Positions 1 through 7,646 of a stretch of 11,106 nucleotides of DNA are shown here, piece after piece. This DNA is from Bremia lactucae (Eukaryota > Oomycota > Peronosporomycetes > Peronosporales > Peronosporaceae). Each line of letters begins with the position of its first letter. Positions within the stretch are counted from its first letter, which is position 1. The stretch is taken from positions 2,990,150 to 3,001,255 of the forward strand of contig NC_090617.1 in assembly GCF_004359215.1 (NCBI RefSeq), read 5' to 3'. The notes under the pieces are model-generated. The model did not search any database, was not told the DNA's origin, and was given only the letters and a program-made list of their open reading frames with translations. The translations under genes and the position numbers were made by a program.

Positions 1-68
1 TCACCCCGCATGAATTGTTCCTTCATGCGATGGAATTTAAAATGATGGATCTGACCAATCAAAAACAT
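1..68 (-). pseudogene. Start of antisense accessory ORF in copy A (partial)
   Basis: On the minus strand an ATG at 68-66 opens a frame that runs 22 codons to the left edge without a stop. It reads MF-L-IGQIHHFK and so on, and aligns with the start of the plus-strand accessory frame of copy B at 7679 (MF-IGQNHHFK). The two differ by one 3-nt indel, and two further methionines match in register. The frame is therefore shared by two independent insertions. Most of the substitutions change amino acids, so this short piece gives only weak support for selection on the protein. The rest lies outside the window, and intactness is unknown. Confidence 0.4.
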
Positions 69-79
69 TTTAAAAATTA

Positions 80-100
80 AGTGGTCATTTAGCGACCACT
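80..100. repeat. Hairpin upstream of polypurine tract, copy A
   Basis: AGTGGTC (80-86) and GACCACT (94-100) form a perfect 7-bp stem with a 7-nt loop. The same stem with a different loop sequence occurs in copy B at 7647-7667. Stem conservation with loop change suggests a retained structural element in the 3' untranslated region, or in the leader of the antisense frame. Confidence 0.6.
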
Positions 101-132
101 CCATCTAATGACATTCAGAGTGATTGTCGTTT

Positions 133-145
133 AAGGGAGGGGTGA
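133..145 (+). promoter_or_regulatory. Polypurine tract (plus-strand primer), copy A
   Basis: AAGGGAGGGGTGA sits immediately before the LTR start. A purine run at this point is the site where RNase H leaves the primer for plus-strand DNA synthesis in LTR retroelements. Copy B has the equivalent AAGGGAAAGGTGA on the other strand. Confidence 0.8.
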
Positions 146-596
146 TGTAACGGGGTGTATCGTTACATGAAATTAACACTTAAAGGTTGTTAATTAATAT
201 ATTATCTAAAAGGTAGATAATATTTGGAGGATATTACTTTATATAGTAATGTCCTGAATTCTTATCCATAAATAGGTATAGACCATTATGTCTATTTATT
301 CCGCAGACTAATCAGCTGTAGAAGTAATCAAAGAGAGTTACAAGATAAGATAGATAAGAATTCATTTACATGTTTAGTATTAGTTTATAGTTAAGTCAAC
401 ATTTACAAAGATAGATTAAGAGACACTTGACTATATTAATACAGTTTTCATTTTACACTCTTAAGCTAACTTGCCTTAAGAGAAGTCTTCCTCTATACGT
501 ACAGTGTACGTCACCTAACGAGAGGCACCACTCACAACTGAAGCAGTGTGAAATGGACTTGTACTGAAACAGTACAAGTCGCAGTGCCCCGTTACA
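146..596 (+). repeat. 3' LTR of copy A
   Basis: This 451-bp unit begins TGTAACGGGG and ends CCCCGTTACA, a perfect 10-bp terminal inverted repeat with the TG...CA ends typical of LTRs. It aligns along its full length with the reverse complement of 7159-7601. In the first 60 aligned bases I count 6 differences, and divergence is higher further in. CATAAATA at 267-274 is a TATA-like candidate conserved in both copies. The last third carries a series of hairpins (497-511, 533-550, 556-580) that are kept in copy B. The 5 bp after the LTR (GGAGC) would be one arm of a target-site duplication whose partner is outside the window. Confidence 0.92.
497..580. repeat. Three consecutive hairpins in LTR A
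   Basis: Hairpin 1 is ACGTACA-g-TGTACGT (497-511). Hairpin 2 is CACaACTG-AAG-CAGTGTG (533-550), with one bulged A. Hairpin 3 is GACTTGTACTG-AAA-CAGTACAAGTC (556-580), a perfect 11-bp stem. LTR B carries the same three in the same order. In hairpin 2 an A-T pair here is a G-C pair in copy B, which is a compensatory change. They probably act as folded RNA in the R/U5 part of the transcript, perhaps around the poly(A) site; that role is inferred. Confidence 0.65.
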
Positions 597-929
597 GGAG
601 CGGTAATTCGGCTCCACTTGTGCACTAGGAAGTAGTTTTCAAACTGATTTATTTTAATTGTATTAAATATAATATATTTATAAATAATCATTGATGCCAT
701 CTCTATAGATATGCACTATGTATTGCGAGCGTAATATTCTCAATACCTCGTTTCTTGATGACGCTAGCCGTCATCGCGGATGACGCTAGGCATCATCCCA
801 TCTAATGTAAATGCATTCATATGTATCACATACACAAGGGTGGGTCACAATGTCAACCACACCCAAGTGGTGGGTCTAATTACATCACTTAATTAATTGA
901 GCAACCCCGTAAGTACAAAAAGGGTACTT
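597..929. other. AT-rich noncoding gap, possible LTR remnant
   Basis: No gene is seen here. The stretch has AT-rich sequence with TATA-like motifs at about 660-685 and a pair of repeated hairpins at 757-797. It also has a GTGGGTC word repeated near 840-846 and 870-876. On the minus strand the composition and hairpins recall U3 regions of other oomycete LTRs, so it may be a truncated minus-strand LTR cut by insertion of copy A at 596/597. With no second copy in the window this remains a guess. It could instead be the 3' untranslated part of the adjacent LINE, although there is no poly(A) tail. Confidence 0.3.
757..797 (+). repeat. Tandem pair of hairpin-forming 19-mers
   Basis: Two 19-bp units, 757-775 and 779-797, share GATGACGCTAG followed by a (C/G)C(G/A)TCATC half, separated by GCG. 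The first is an inverted repeat (GATGACG-CTAGC-CGTCATC). The second has one mismatch in the stem. The arrangement resembles paired protein-binding sites or a structured LTR element; its function is unknown. Confidence 0.6.
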
Positions 930-2349
930 AACGAGGATTGGGTAACTTTGGGCAACGTAAGACAGTCACACCCAGAGCTGGACTGCAAGGGTGCAGACGA
1001 AAAACAAAGTTTTTTCGGTTTCAATCGCGCCGCGAATTCAGATACGAATGTGTGGGTGGGACTCCTTCAAAAACAAGATTTGTGAGCGGACTGGTAGAAG
1101 ATGAAATGCAATTCGAAATTGTAGATCCGCGAACACCTGGTGCAAGATCAGTTACAAACGCTTGTGGTATTGCAGGTATGTTCGAATTTGGTTTGCTTTA
1201 TCCCACCAAGAGTGGGTTATCAGTGGATGCAGCTCTGTGGGCAGCTTTGGTGTTTAAACGACACGAAGTAGCGCAGAACGCGGGATCAGCGAAACCAGAC
1301 AGACCTTGTCTCTACTGTTGCATCCGAGATAGGGAAGAAGCTGGCGTCGACTCGTCTGCGTCGGTAGCACAAGACTCGTTGCACTAAGTTGCGTAACTAT
1401 TTGTGTTACTTCCTAATGCAGCACTCGCAGCCATTGTGCCTGTAGACCAGGCAGCACTAATATAAGTGTAAAGTCGACCTGTCGTTGCACGAAATCTTGT
1501 TGCGACGGTAAAACGCCTCCTGTGCGCATGAAGTCAGCGAGTGACCGCACCCCAAGACTCGCAAAACGTGGATTTTAAAGCTGCGTTGCGATTCGACCGC
1601 CATGCCAATGCATCGTTGGTGTGCTGCGCGTGTGGTATCCCTCGGCTTTCGCTTAAAGTGAAGTATTGCATCTGAGTGAAGCCATATTGGTTGGTGAAGA
1701 CCGTATTAGGCAGGCTTATCCGGAAAAAGATCATGCCTCCCATCGAATCTTGTACCATGCCGTCCATGACGCGTTCCAACAAGCTGAAGACAGTCTCCAT
1801 CGGATCAAGTTGCCATGACGGGGCAGAGAGATGGTAAAGAAATCCAAGAGACTGGGTCGACTCGTGCAAGGAAGCAGCAGCTTAAGATGTCTAGTGCTTG
1901 TTGTTGGCCAGTTTTGAGTATTCGGCACTGCTGCAGCATAAACGATAAACTGCAACAGGAAATGTAGTCGCTGTCGCTTAAGATGAGCTGCCAGGTTAGG
2001 TATACCCAAACCACCATCATCTCGGCGTTGGTATAAAAAAGTAACTCGATGTTTGCTGAATGTGTGACGCATGAGGATCATGCTTTTTCTGAGCACAAAC
2101 TTATTTAGCATGGATTGCCATCGGCTCACGAAGGATACGGGATTTGGTAAGTGCTGGGTGTAATGCCACAGGCGGCAGAGAACCATAGTTTGCGCGACCC
2201 AAAGGTGGCCCCAAAGCGTCCTTGCTCGCCTATATCGCTGCTTAAATCAATTGTCGAAGCGTCGTTCCAGCAAATTTACGAGAGTGTGCTCAACTGAAGA
2301 CTGTCCGAACAAAACACCGAGATACGTGCACATCAGGAGTAGAAGGCAG
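930..2349 (-). pseudogene. LINE ORF2 C-terminal region, broken
   Basis: The segment 2186-1731 contains RRDDGGLGIPNLAAHLKRQR, the block that follows RT in many LINEs. Further on, near 1575-1430, a frame reads FASLGVRSLADFMRTGGVLP, matching the post-RT region. The end, about 1120-990, reads FRIAFHLLPVRSQILF and ETEKTLFFVCTLAVQLW after a frameshift, resembling the zinc-binding reverse transcriptase C-terminus (zf-RVT). The leading Cys pair expected before the ETE block is lost to a stop and base changes around 1030-1045. Several further stops are present, for example near 1410. Plus-strand open frames over 897-1387 are antisense shadows of this part. Confidence 0.7.
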
Positions 2350-3336
2350 TTCTAATTCATGTTTAGAGAAAGGAGTGTGGACTTAAATAGGTTGATCTTT
2401 GCACCGGAACCGTCGCAGTATTCCGCCACAACCCCAAGCTGGGCTTGCAAGTCCTTGATAGAGCTACCTAGAAGCGTCGAGTCGTCAGTATAGAATATGC
2501 TAGTGGCAGTGTGGTCTGCGGTAAGACACACGTCACATTCCTCGCGAGACCACAGCAGGTTGCCAAGAGGCTCGATTCTCAGTATAAATAGGAGCGCAGT
2601 CCGCGAATCGTCGTTTAACGCCCCCGATTGGATATAGAGCAGGCTGAATGTTTTGGTTGATGACTAAATGCGCTTGAGGGTTCGAGTAAATAAGCCGGAT
2701 CCATTGCGTAAATTGTATACCGAAACCCATCTGCTCGAGCAGGCGGAACGTGTAATCCCAGTTGACTCGATCGTAAGCCTTATCAAAATCAAGAAAAGCG
2801 CGTACGCTTCTTCGTCCTGACTTAGTCACAAGGTCTTGCAAGTATGCGAGAGAGCGGATGTGATGATTAATTGAACGCCTTTTGACGAAGCCTTTATGGT
2901 CGGGATGGTTCAGATCAGTGATAACGTGCTGCGGCCTGTATGTCAAAGCCTTTGACAGGACCTTCGCATCGACTTGCACGATCTGTAGTTACCAGGTGCT
3001 GCACGCGACCCTTTCTTGTGAAGAAGAACTACTGCCGACTTGCGCAGCGATGAAGTCAAAATTCCACGGTGAAGCAATCGGTGAAAAGATACGTAAGCAT
3101 CCGCCAAATACGTCAGGAGCCACCTGGTAGAAACCAGCCGTCAAGCCGACCATTCCTGGTGCTGATGTCGCTGTCATGCGTTGAATCGCGTTCGCCAGGT
3201 AAGCTGCAGATACTAGTGCATTCATGATTCGATGGTCACTTTCTGGAACGGTGCGAGCGACCGAGGTGAGAAGTTTGCGTTGCATGACATGATCTGGAGA
3301 AGGGGCCCTCCCAGTTGGACTGTTAAGGTCATTCAT
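2350..3336 (-). pseudogene. LINE reverse transcriptase domain, broken
   Basis: Two long minus-strand segments and one in a third frame cover most of a LINE RT. The segment 3336-2989 holds the pre-palm region with APGMVGLTAGFY, where the family has APGxDGL. The segment 2979-2533 holds KGFVKRRSINHHI and the first catalytic block FLDFDKAYDRVNWDY (about 2798-2754). After a frameshift near 2620 the frame gives ALLFILRIEPLGNLL and then the active-site block FYTDDSTLLGSS, with YTDD at 2481-2492 in place of the common YADD. A stop follows near 2357. Both catalytic aspartate blocks survive, so the enzyme was lost through frame breaks, not loss of the active site. Confidence 0.88.
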
Positions 3337-3539
3337 CTATGACCACCCAGTGTTCCAGGAAACGTAGAGATCTCGCAAGGGTTCGATAAGATAGTTCCAC
3401 TAGGTGTCATTACCTTCTCGATAGATACTCGTCTTTATCAAGGAAATGGAAGATGTGCTTGGTAGATTTCTCGGAATTCGCAACTTACAAGTCGAAAGCG
3501 GTGTCTTGGTTGTACTGGCTCGTCCGAGTAACTATCTTC

Positions 3540-4460
3540 CTATAGTTTCGCATTTTTTGTTATAGTGGCCGCGGACTGAATAACTCGTATCGGTACGATA
3601 CGAAGCATCTTGATCAAGTTGAATTTGCCTCGTCGATAGCTTGACAATTTTGCTGTAGGTGCCTTTTCTGTAATTCTTGAAGATGGGACTTTCCACTTTT
3701 CCCAGACCTTATCGGAGATAGACGCGATACATAGCACATCTCAAACCACTTCTGATTCTTTCTCGATGGCTGAAATAATCACTGACTACTCCAGCAAGGA
3801 TTGAGGAAACTTCCAGTAGCCACGACCATGCAGCTGTGAGCTGGATCGAGTCACACCGTGAGCAAGGTGGTCGCCAGCATGGAACGGTGCGAAACACTTG
3901 GAGTCATTGTTAAAGTTATCGCAGAATGACTCTGACAGCATCATATAATCCAGTCGGTTTCTGCGAGGAAGAGGACCAGAAAATACCTTCTTGGTGTCGA
4001 AGTGGATACGCCACGCGTCAACAATTCCTAATCGAGCTTGCCACTCAAGACAGCTCGAACGACCTAGATTGTAGCGCAACCGGGAATAGACGAGTCAAGG
4101 CGACGATCGAGTGGAGTGTTCAGATCGCCCAGCCCGAAGTGAATAGCGTGTTCGTCGAACTCCTCGGTTGCCAAGCTGCAGAAAAATTGCTGTTTTTTTC
4201 TTTCTGTTCTCAGGCACATATACATTGTGTACGTAGATGGAAGATCCTTCGAACAGTACTCTCACGACGAGATAGCGTCCGGCAATGGATAGATTCGGGA
4301 CTATGACAGCCGATTCGAATCCTCAAAGTCCGAACGGAGTACTGTAACGAGCCCACTACTCCGTCCCCGCATCAATATGTACATTAGGGAGTTGAGGTCT
4401 TCTACGAAGACCTTGTGATGGAAGCACGAGCTTAGGTGGATCTTGAAAGAAGAGAGGTGA
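3540..4460 (-). pseudogene. LINE endonuclease domain (AP-type), broken
   Basis: Minus-strand segments in shifting frames match the AP-endonuclease fold used by LINEs to nick DNA. A segment near 4200-4280 reads GRYLVVRVLFEG...NVYVPENR, matching the family's 'NVYAP' strand. Near 4091-4141 is HFGLGDLNTPLDRRLDS, equivalent to the catalytic GGDFN motif. A frameshift near 4080 leads into 4079-3786, which holds the late part: NRLDY, then AGDHLAH with the conserved Asp-His pair, then GRGYWKFPQSLL. Two stops (in DAGTE*WARY and FGL*GFES, about 4300-4370) break the upstream part. The linker toward RT continues as an open frame at 3737-3540. Several catalytic positions are still readable, but no continuous frame exists. 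Confidence 0.8.
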
Positions 4461-5083
4461 GTGATGTCGCGAAAATTGGTTTCTTGGACACACTACGCTC
4501 GGTGCAAAAGAGGAACAGTGTACCGTCAATGTGACGATGACGTGTGATGGTGTCTTGTCTAAGGACGGATCGGTGCGCTCGTAACCCTGTCAGTTCGGCA
4601 TTGGTCACGATGTCAGTATGGAGTCACGGTAAGAAATGACTGTGCTCCCAAACAATAACGACGTTTCGTTGTTGACAACTACGTCCTATGACCGACCTCT
4701 CGGTGGTGTCACAGGTGAGTTTGATGCAGAAGGAGGTCTCCATCTTCACCGAATCGCTCGTGAAGATCGCGATGGAGTCAAAGCTCGCCGATTGGATTCG
4801 AAGGCTCGCGAGTCATAAACTCATGTATGGCGAGCCGATGTGCGTCGGGGTCGCTGACCTCATCAGCGACGCTACGAATGCCTCTCCCGATATCGACGTG
4901 AGGCGAATGAGAACATCCAACTGAACACCAGTGAGATGGAGGAAGTTTGCGTGCTCCAGAAGCAAAAACGATTATTCGCTCATCCTTAACTTGGGCATGG
5001 GCAGGACTACGGGGCTAGAACGTCCCATCAATAGCTTACACGAACGATTGAGGAAACTTTCAGCCTAAGTATTAGGTACTAAG
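4461..5083. other. Unassigned stretch between LINE and Copia remnants
   Basis: No recognisable gene. GC content is higher than in the LTR regions, as in once-coding DNA. The plus strand holds a 78-codon frame (4688-4924) containing KLADWIRRLASHKLM. The minus strand is also open over parts of it. I match neither to a family. It could be the 5' region or ORF1 of the LINE on the minus strand, or an older element on the plus strand. An A-rich minus-strand tract (T-rich on plus, 5090-5109) marks the border with the Copia fragment. Confidence 0.3.
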
Positions 5084-6075
5084 TCAAATTCTTTTTTTTA
5101 TTATTTTTACGAAGATCTTAAATCGTACTATGTACGACCGTGTTCCCGCTTTTCTGAAACCATTTATTTTCAGGTGATATATCATTGGTCCATATTGGGT
5201 CTTCTGGACCCAATAATGAACCAAATAAAATTTGTTACGCTGTGCCGGGCACAGCACCTGCTTGCAAATGTGATTATTAGTTTGTTTTGATCCTGTAATC
5301 TGGCCCAATTTTCAACTTCGACATGATTTTGTTCTCTTAAGTTGACTTTGATAGCTTTGATTTGCTGTCCGCTAAACATACACATTGTTGCAGTTATATA
5401 CACTAAATTTTGCTGCATGCCGCTTGATGTACGTGCGCTGGCTCATAACGATTATCTTGAAGCTCCAATCCCGATTGGTATCAAACTTTAGGTTATGCTT
5501 AAGCTCGCTGACGTTCGATTCGCCTCTCACCGCGATTATGATTGCTTCAACACAATCTTACGCTTTACTAAAGATAGTCCCATTATTCACATTTATTATG
5601 GAATGCTGTATGATTTATTAAGGTCAAATTCTGCCGTAGAGCGCTCATAACCTAGATTCTTTGTACTTATTAGGCCTTAATTTTGAAAGACGAGCCGCTT
5701 GTTTTGTCTCATACGTGCCTTTCAGTAGTGTTTCTTAATCGGGCCCTCAAAATTGTTGAATCTCTCCGGCTTATACGTGTTTTTATATATAGCTCTGCCG
5801 TTCATGAACGCTGTAGTCACATTAAAAATTGCTGCTTCAAGGGCTTCAGCACCTCTCAGCGTTTATTGACTCCATTCGATCCACCGAAGCAAATGTCTCT
5901 AATTACACAGATGCAATATCACTTTCACCTGGATGTGGCATCACAGGAGTAGCTATGTACCCAATTATGTAGCATTTCATGTTGTAAAGCCTCTACATGC
6001 CCCAACGTTAGAGACAGACCATACGGAATCCCCTACTCAGAGTTTGAAATTGTAATGGGGCACACATTGGTTGGA
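5084..6075 (-). pseudogene. Ty1/copia reverse transcriptase fragment, decayed
   Basis: Minus-strand blocks appear in the order expected for Copia RT. First is EALQHEM (about 5980), matching the EAL/EM region before RT. Next is LETFASVDRMES at 5902-5867, equivalent to the family's ETFAPVAR block. VTTAFMNG follows at 5820-5797, equivalent to DV(K/T)TAFLNG. Then comes VEAIIIAVRGES (about 5551-5516), where the YVDDMIIA active site belongs. Last is MSQRTYIKRHAAKFSVYNCN (about 5440-5380), matching the late SQ..YI..LL..FG block. The blocks lie in different frames with many stops. The catalytic Asp pair is gone (VEA instead of VDD). Integrase and Gag are not seen to the right, where an LTR-like unit begins instead. 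The fragment is clearly dead. Confidence 0.75.
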
Positions 6076-6082
6076 GAATCGT

Positions 6083-6497
6083 TGTTGTGGTACATTTACT
6101 TTATGGGTAAAATACCCTTTTATCTAATTTTAAAATAGTTAGTTACTTAAATCCCATTTATTATGGGTAATAAATGTGGTCGCCGCCAGATATAAATCTG
6201 GCGGCCAAAATCTATTTTTTAATTAGCTAGGGTAAGGTTTTAGATTTAAATAATTAAATAAAGTTCAGTTCCCCGCATTGATCTGTAAGAGATCGAAGCC
6301 TTTCTAAGGTATATCCTCTTGGGCCCTAGTTGCCACTTGGCTCTTCGAACCCCTGAATCCCTTGAACTAGGATTCCTTAAACTTTGATAGCTTGTACGAC
6401 TCCCTGAGTTGTTAAACCCATTAGTTCAATAGAACTAAGTGACTCTCTGAGTCTGAAAGTCTTCCTCTGATTTTAGGAGCGAGGTAGCCCCGCTACA
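6083..6497. repeat. LTR-like unit, probably Copia type
   Basis: This 415-bp unit begins TGTTGTGGTACA and ends CCCCGCTACA. The outer 8 bases are an imperfect inverted repeat (TGTTGTGG against TGTAGCGG), with TG...CA ends. It abuts the Copia RT fragment and contains several strong hairpins. The flanking bases (ATCGT before, TAAAT after) do not match, so no target-site duplication is visible. It may be a rearranged LTR, not a clean solo LTR. Orientation is not decided. Boundaries rest on termini only, since no second copy lies in the window. Confidence 0.5.
6105..6205. repeat. Three hairpins in the LTR-like unit
   Basis: GGGTA-aaa-TACCC lies at 6105-6117. ATTTATTA-TGGG-TAATAAAT lies at 6156-6175. 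GCCGCCAGAT-ataa-ATCTGGCGGC at 6182-6205 is a perfect 10-bp GC-rich stem with a tetraloop. The run of stems at the start of the LTR suggests a structured or protein-binding region. Confidence 0.65.
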
Positions 6498-7158
6498 TAA
6501 ATGGAATGTTAGCTTTAATAATTTTCATTTGTGATTATTTTTTGTAAAGTAATTCGATGTCTTCAATATTCATATATTTAGGAAGATGACTAATTAACGA
6601 CAATTAATACAAGTGTTACTTGTCTTGCATGCTTCCTTTAATCTACTCATTGCATTCACCCGTCCCATAATGTGTCCATATGCTTCCTCCAATCTAATCA
6701 TTGCATTCACCCGTCACATAATAAGTGTCCATATCTAAAATAGGCGCGGGATTTGCCTCCCATGCTTCAGCTTACCACAGCAATACCAATTTCTTACACA
6801 TTATCAATAAGGACTGTAAAGTATTTCGTTTAAAGTGTCCGCGCAATTTTGTCAATATCTGAGCTCTAAGAGCGGGTCTCGCACTTTAAGCTTTCGCTAT
6901 CCACAAGCGTACTGATAATATCTCGGCTTAATTTCAAAAATATATATACACGAAATAGCTTACAGTATTAAGTAACTGTTTAATTACATTATAAATACAT
7001 AGCTTACTGTTTATCTGATGTAGAATATTTCTTCTGTAGCATTTCTAATCCATTTGGAGTGGTTTCGCACCAATATTACATGATCCCATACCGGTGGTAG
7101 CTAAGCCAGCGTTAAGAAGTAGCTTCACGTCTTAGTAAAACGAGTAGGATTTACATGC
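6498..7158. other. AT-rich noncoding gap with tandem repeat
   Basis: No gene is seen. The stretch is AT-rich and has a two-unit tandem repeat at 6629-6732. A minus-strand frame passes through the repeat for about 40 codons, but it matches no family I know. It may hold remains of the upstream (integrase/Gag) part of the Copia element, or old intergenic DNA. Confidence 0.4.
6629..6732 (+). repeat. Two-unit tandem repeat, about 52 bp
   Basis: Unit 1 (6629-6679, 51 bp) and unit 2 (6680-6732, 53 bp) both run from ATGCTTCCT through CATTGCATTCACCCGTC to GTGTCCAT, with a few substitutions and a small indel. They abut directly, consistent with an old local duplication. Confidence 0.8.
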
Positions 7159-7177
7159 TGTAACAAGGCACTACGAT

Positions 7178-7259
7178 TTGTACTGCTTCAGTACAAGTCC
7201 ACTTCGCACTGCTTCAGTGCGAGTGGTGCCTCACGTCACTTCACGTACACTAGTACGTG
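7178..7259. repeat. Three consecutive hairpins in LTR B
   Basis: TTGTACTG-CTT-CAGTACAA lies at 7178-7196. CCACT(t)CGCACTG-CTT-CAGTGCG-AGTGG lies at 7199-7226, a 12-bp stem with one bulge. CACGTAC-ACTA-GTACGTG lies at 7242-7259. These are the counterparts of the hairpins at 497-580 read on the other strand. Stems are kept while some paired bases change. Confidence 0.65.
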
Positions 7260-7450
7260 CAGAAGAAGTACTCTCTTAAAAAAAAATTGCTTTAAAGAGG
7301 GTTAAATGAGAACTGTATTTAAAATAATTAAGTTTCTCTTCTTTCTATCTTTTTATGCAAACTTAATTATAAAATTATACAAAACATGCAATAGAAATCT
7401 TATCTGTCTCTCTCTCTTTGCTTACGTCCACCGCTGATTGAACTGCGGAA

Positions 7451-7480
7451 TAAATAGATATAACGGCCTATATCTATTTA
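7451..7480. repeat. 12-bp perfect hairpin in LTR B
   Basis: TAAATAGATATA (7451-7462) pairs perfectly with TATATCTATTTA (7469-7480) around a 6-nt loop. It overlaps the TATA-like word shared by both LTRs. The copy A counterpart (about 270-300) is only partly paired. Confidence 0.6.
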
Positions 7481-7601
7481 TGATAAGATTCTGAACATTA
7501 CTACATAAAGTAATATTCTCAAAAAAAATTCTGCCCTTCAGATAATATATCAATCAACAACCTTTAAGTGTTAAATTTATATAAAGATACACCCCGTTAC
7601 A

Positions 7602-7614
7602 TCACCTTTCCCTT
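7602..7614 (-). promoter_or_regulatory. Polypurine tract, copy B
   Basis: The complement reads AAGGGAAAGGTGA directly before the LTR start, matching AAGGGAGGGGTGA of copy A. It is the expected primer site for plus-strand DNA synthesis, and it fixes this LTR as the 3' LTR of a minus-strand element. Confidence 0.78.
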
Positions 7615-7646
7615 AAACGACCATCACTCTGACTGTCATTGGATAG

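Larger units (their letters stand above)
1..596 (+). mobile_element. Ty3/gypsy element copy A, 3' end (partial)
   Basis: This is the downstream end of a plus-strand LTR retrotransposon that continues beyond the left edge. It consists of 145 bp of internal 3' sequence, a polypurine tract and an LTR. Orientation follows from the polypurine tract directly preceding the TGTAACGGGG terminus. The internal 145 bp align with the mirror-image stretch 7602-7745 of copy B, including a conserved AGTGGTC/GACCACT hairpin and the start of the antisense frame. The 5' LTR and pol of this copy lie outside the window, so neither a target-site duplication nor activity can be judged. The family assignment comes from copy B, which carries recognisable Ty3/gypsy RNase H and integrase. 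Confidence 0.85.
930..4460 (-). mobile_element. Non-LTR retrotransposon (LINE), decayed
   Basis: On the minus strand, from right to left, the order is AP-type endonuclease, linker, reverse transcriptase and a C-terminal region with a zinc-ribbon-like end. This is the standard ORF2 order of LINEs, whose product nicks target DNA and copies its RNA from the nick. Every segment is in a different frame from its neighbour at several points. Boundaries are approximate: I see no poly(A) tail at the left end, and the 5' end near 4460 is where endonuclease similarity fades. An ORF1 was not recognised. The phrase GYWKFP after the endonuclease is one I associate with oomycete LINEs. Confidence 0.85.
7159..7601 (-). 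repeat. 3' LTR of copy B
   Basis: This 443-bp minus-strand LTR starts TGTAACGGGG (complement of 7592-7601) and ends CCTTGTTACA (complement of 7159-7168). The outer inverted repeat is therefore worn by two bases compared with copy A. It is bounded on the element side by the polypurine tract at 7602-7614. It keeps the three terminal hairpins of LTR A (7178-7196, 7199-7226 and 7242-7259) and a 12-bp hairpin at 7451-7480 that overlaps the TATA-like CATAAATAG. The 5 bp outside are GCATG on the minus strand; the matching duplication would be at the unseen 5' end. Confidence 0.9.

Noticed and set aside
515..700. Minus-strand 61-codon frame
   Set aside because: It crosses the LTR A border into AT-rich DNA and has no family match.
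897..1387. Plus-strand open frames of 62 and 149 codons
   Set aside because: They lie opposite the LINE C-terminus, whose minus-strand blocks (FRIAFHLLPV, ETEKTLFF) match a known family. The plus frames match nothing.
2882..3130. Plus-strand 82-codon frame
   Set aside because: Shadow of the LINE reverse transcriptase on the minus strand.
3926..4306. Plus-strand 126-codon frame
   Set aside because: Shadow of the LINE endonuclease. The catalytic motifs read on the minus strand.
5090..5109. A-rich minus-strand tract as a LINE-type poly(A) tail for the Copia fragment
   Set aside because: It is interrupted by other bases, and no target-site duplication was found around it.
6341..6366. TTCGAACCCCTGAATCCC, tRNA-like word
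   Set aside because: No cloverleaf can be built. It lies inside the LTR-like unit.
7405..7420. TC-rich microsatellite
   Set aside because: Too short and imperfect; an ordinary LTR variation, as copy A has only a worn version.
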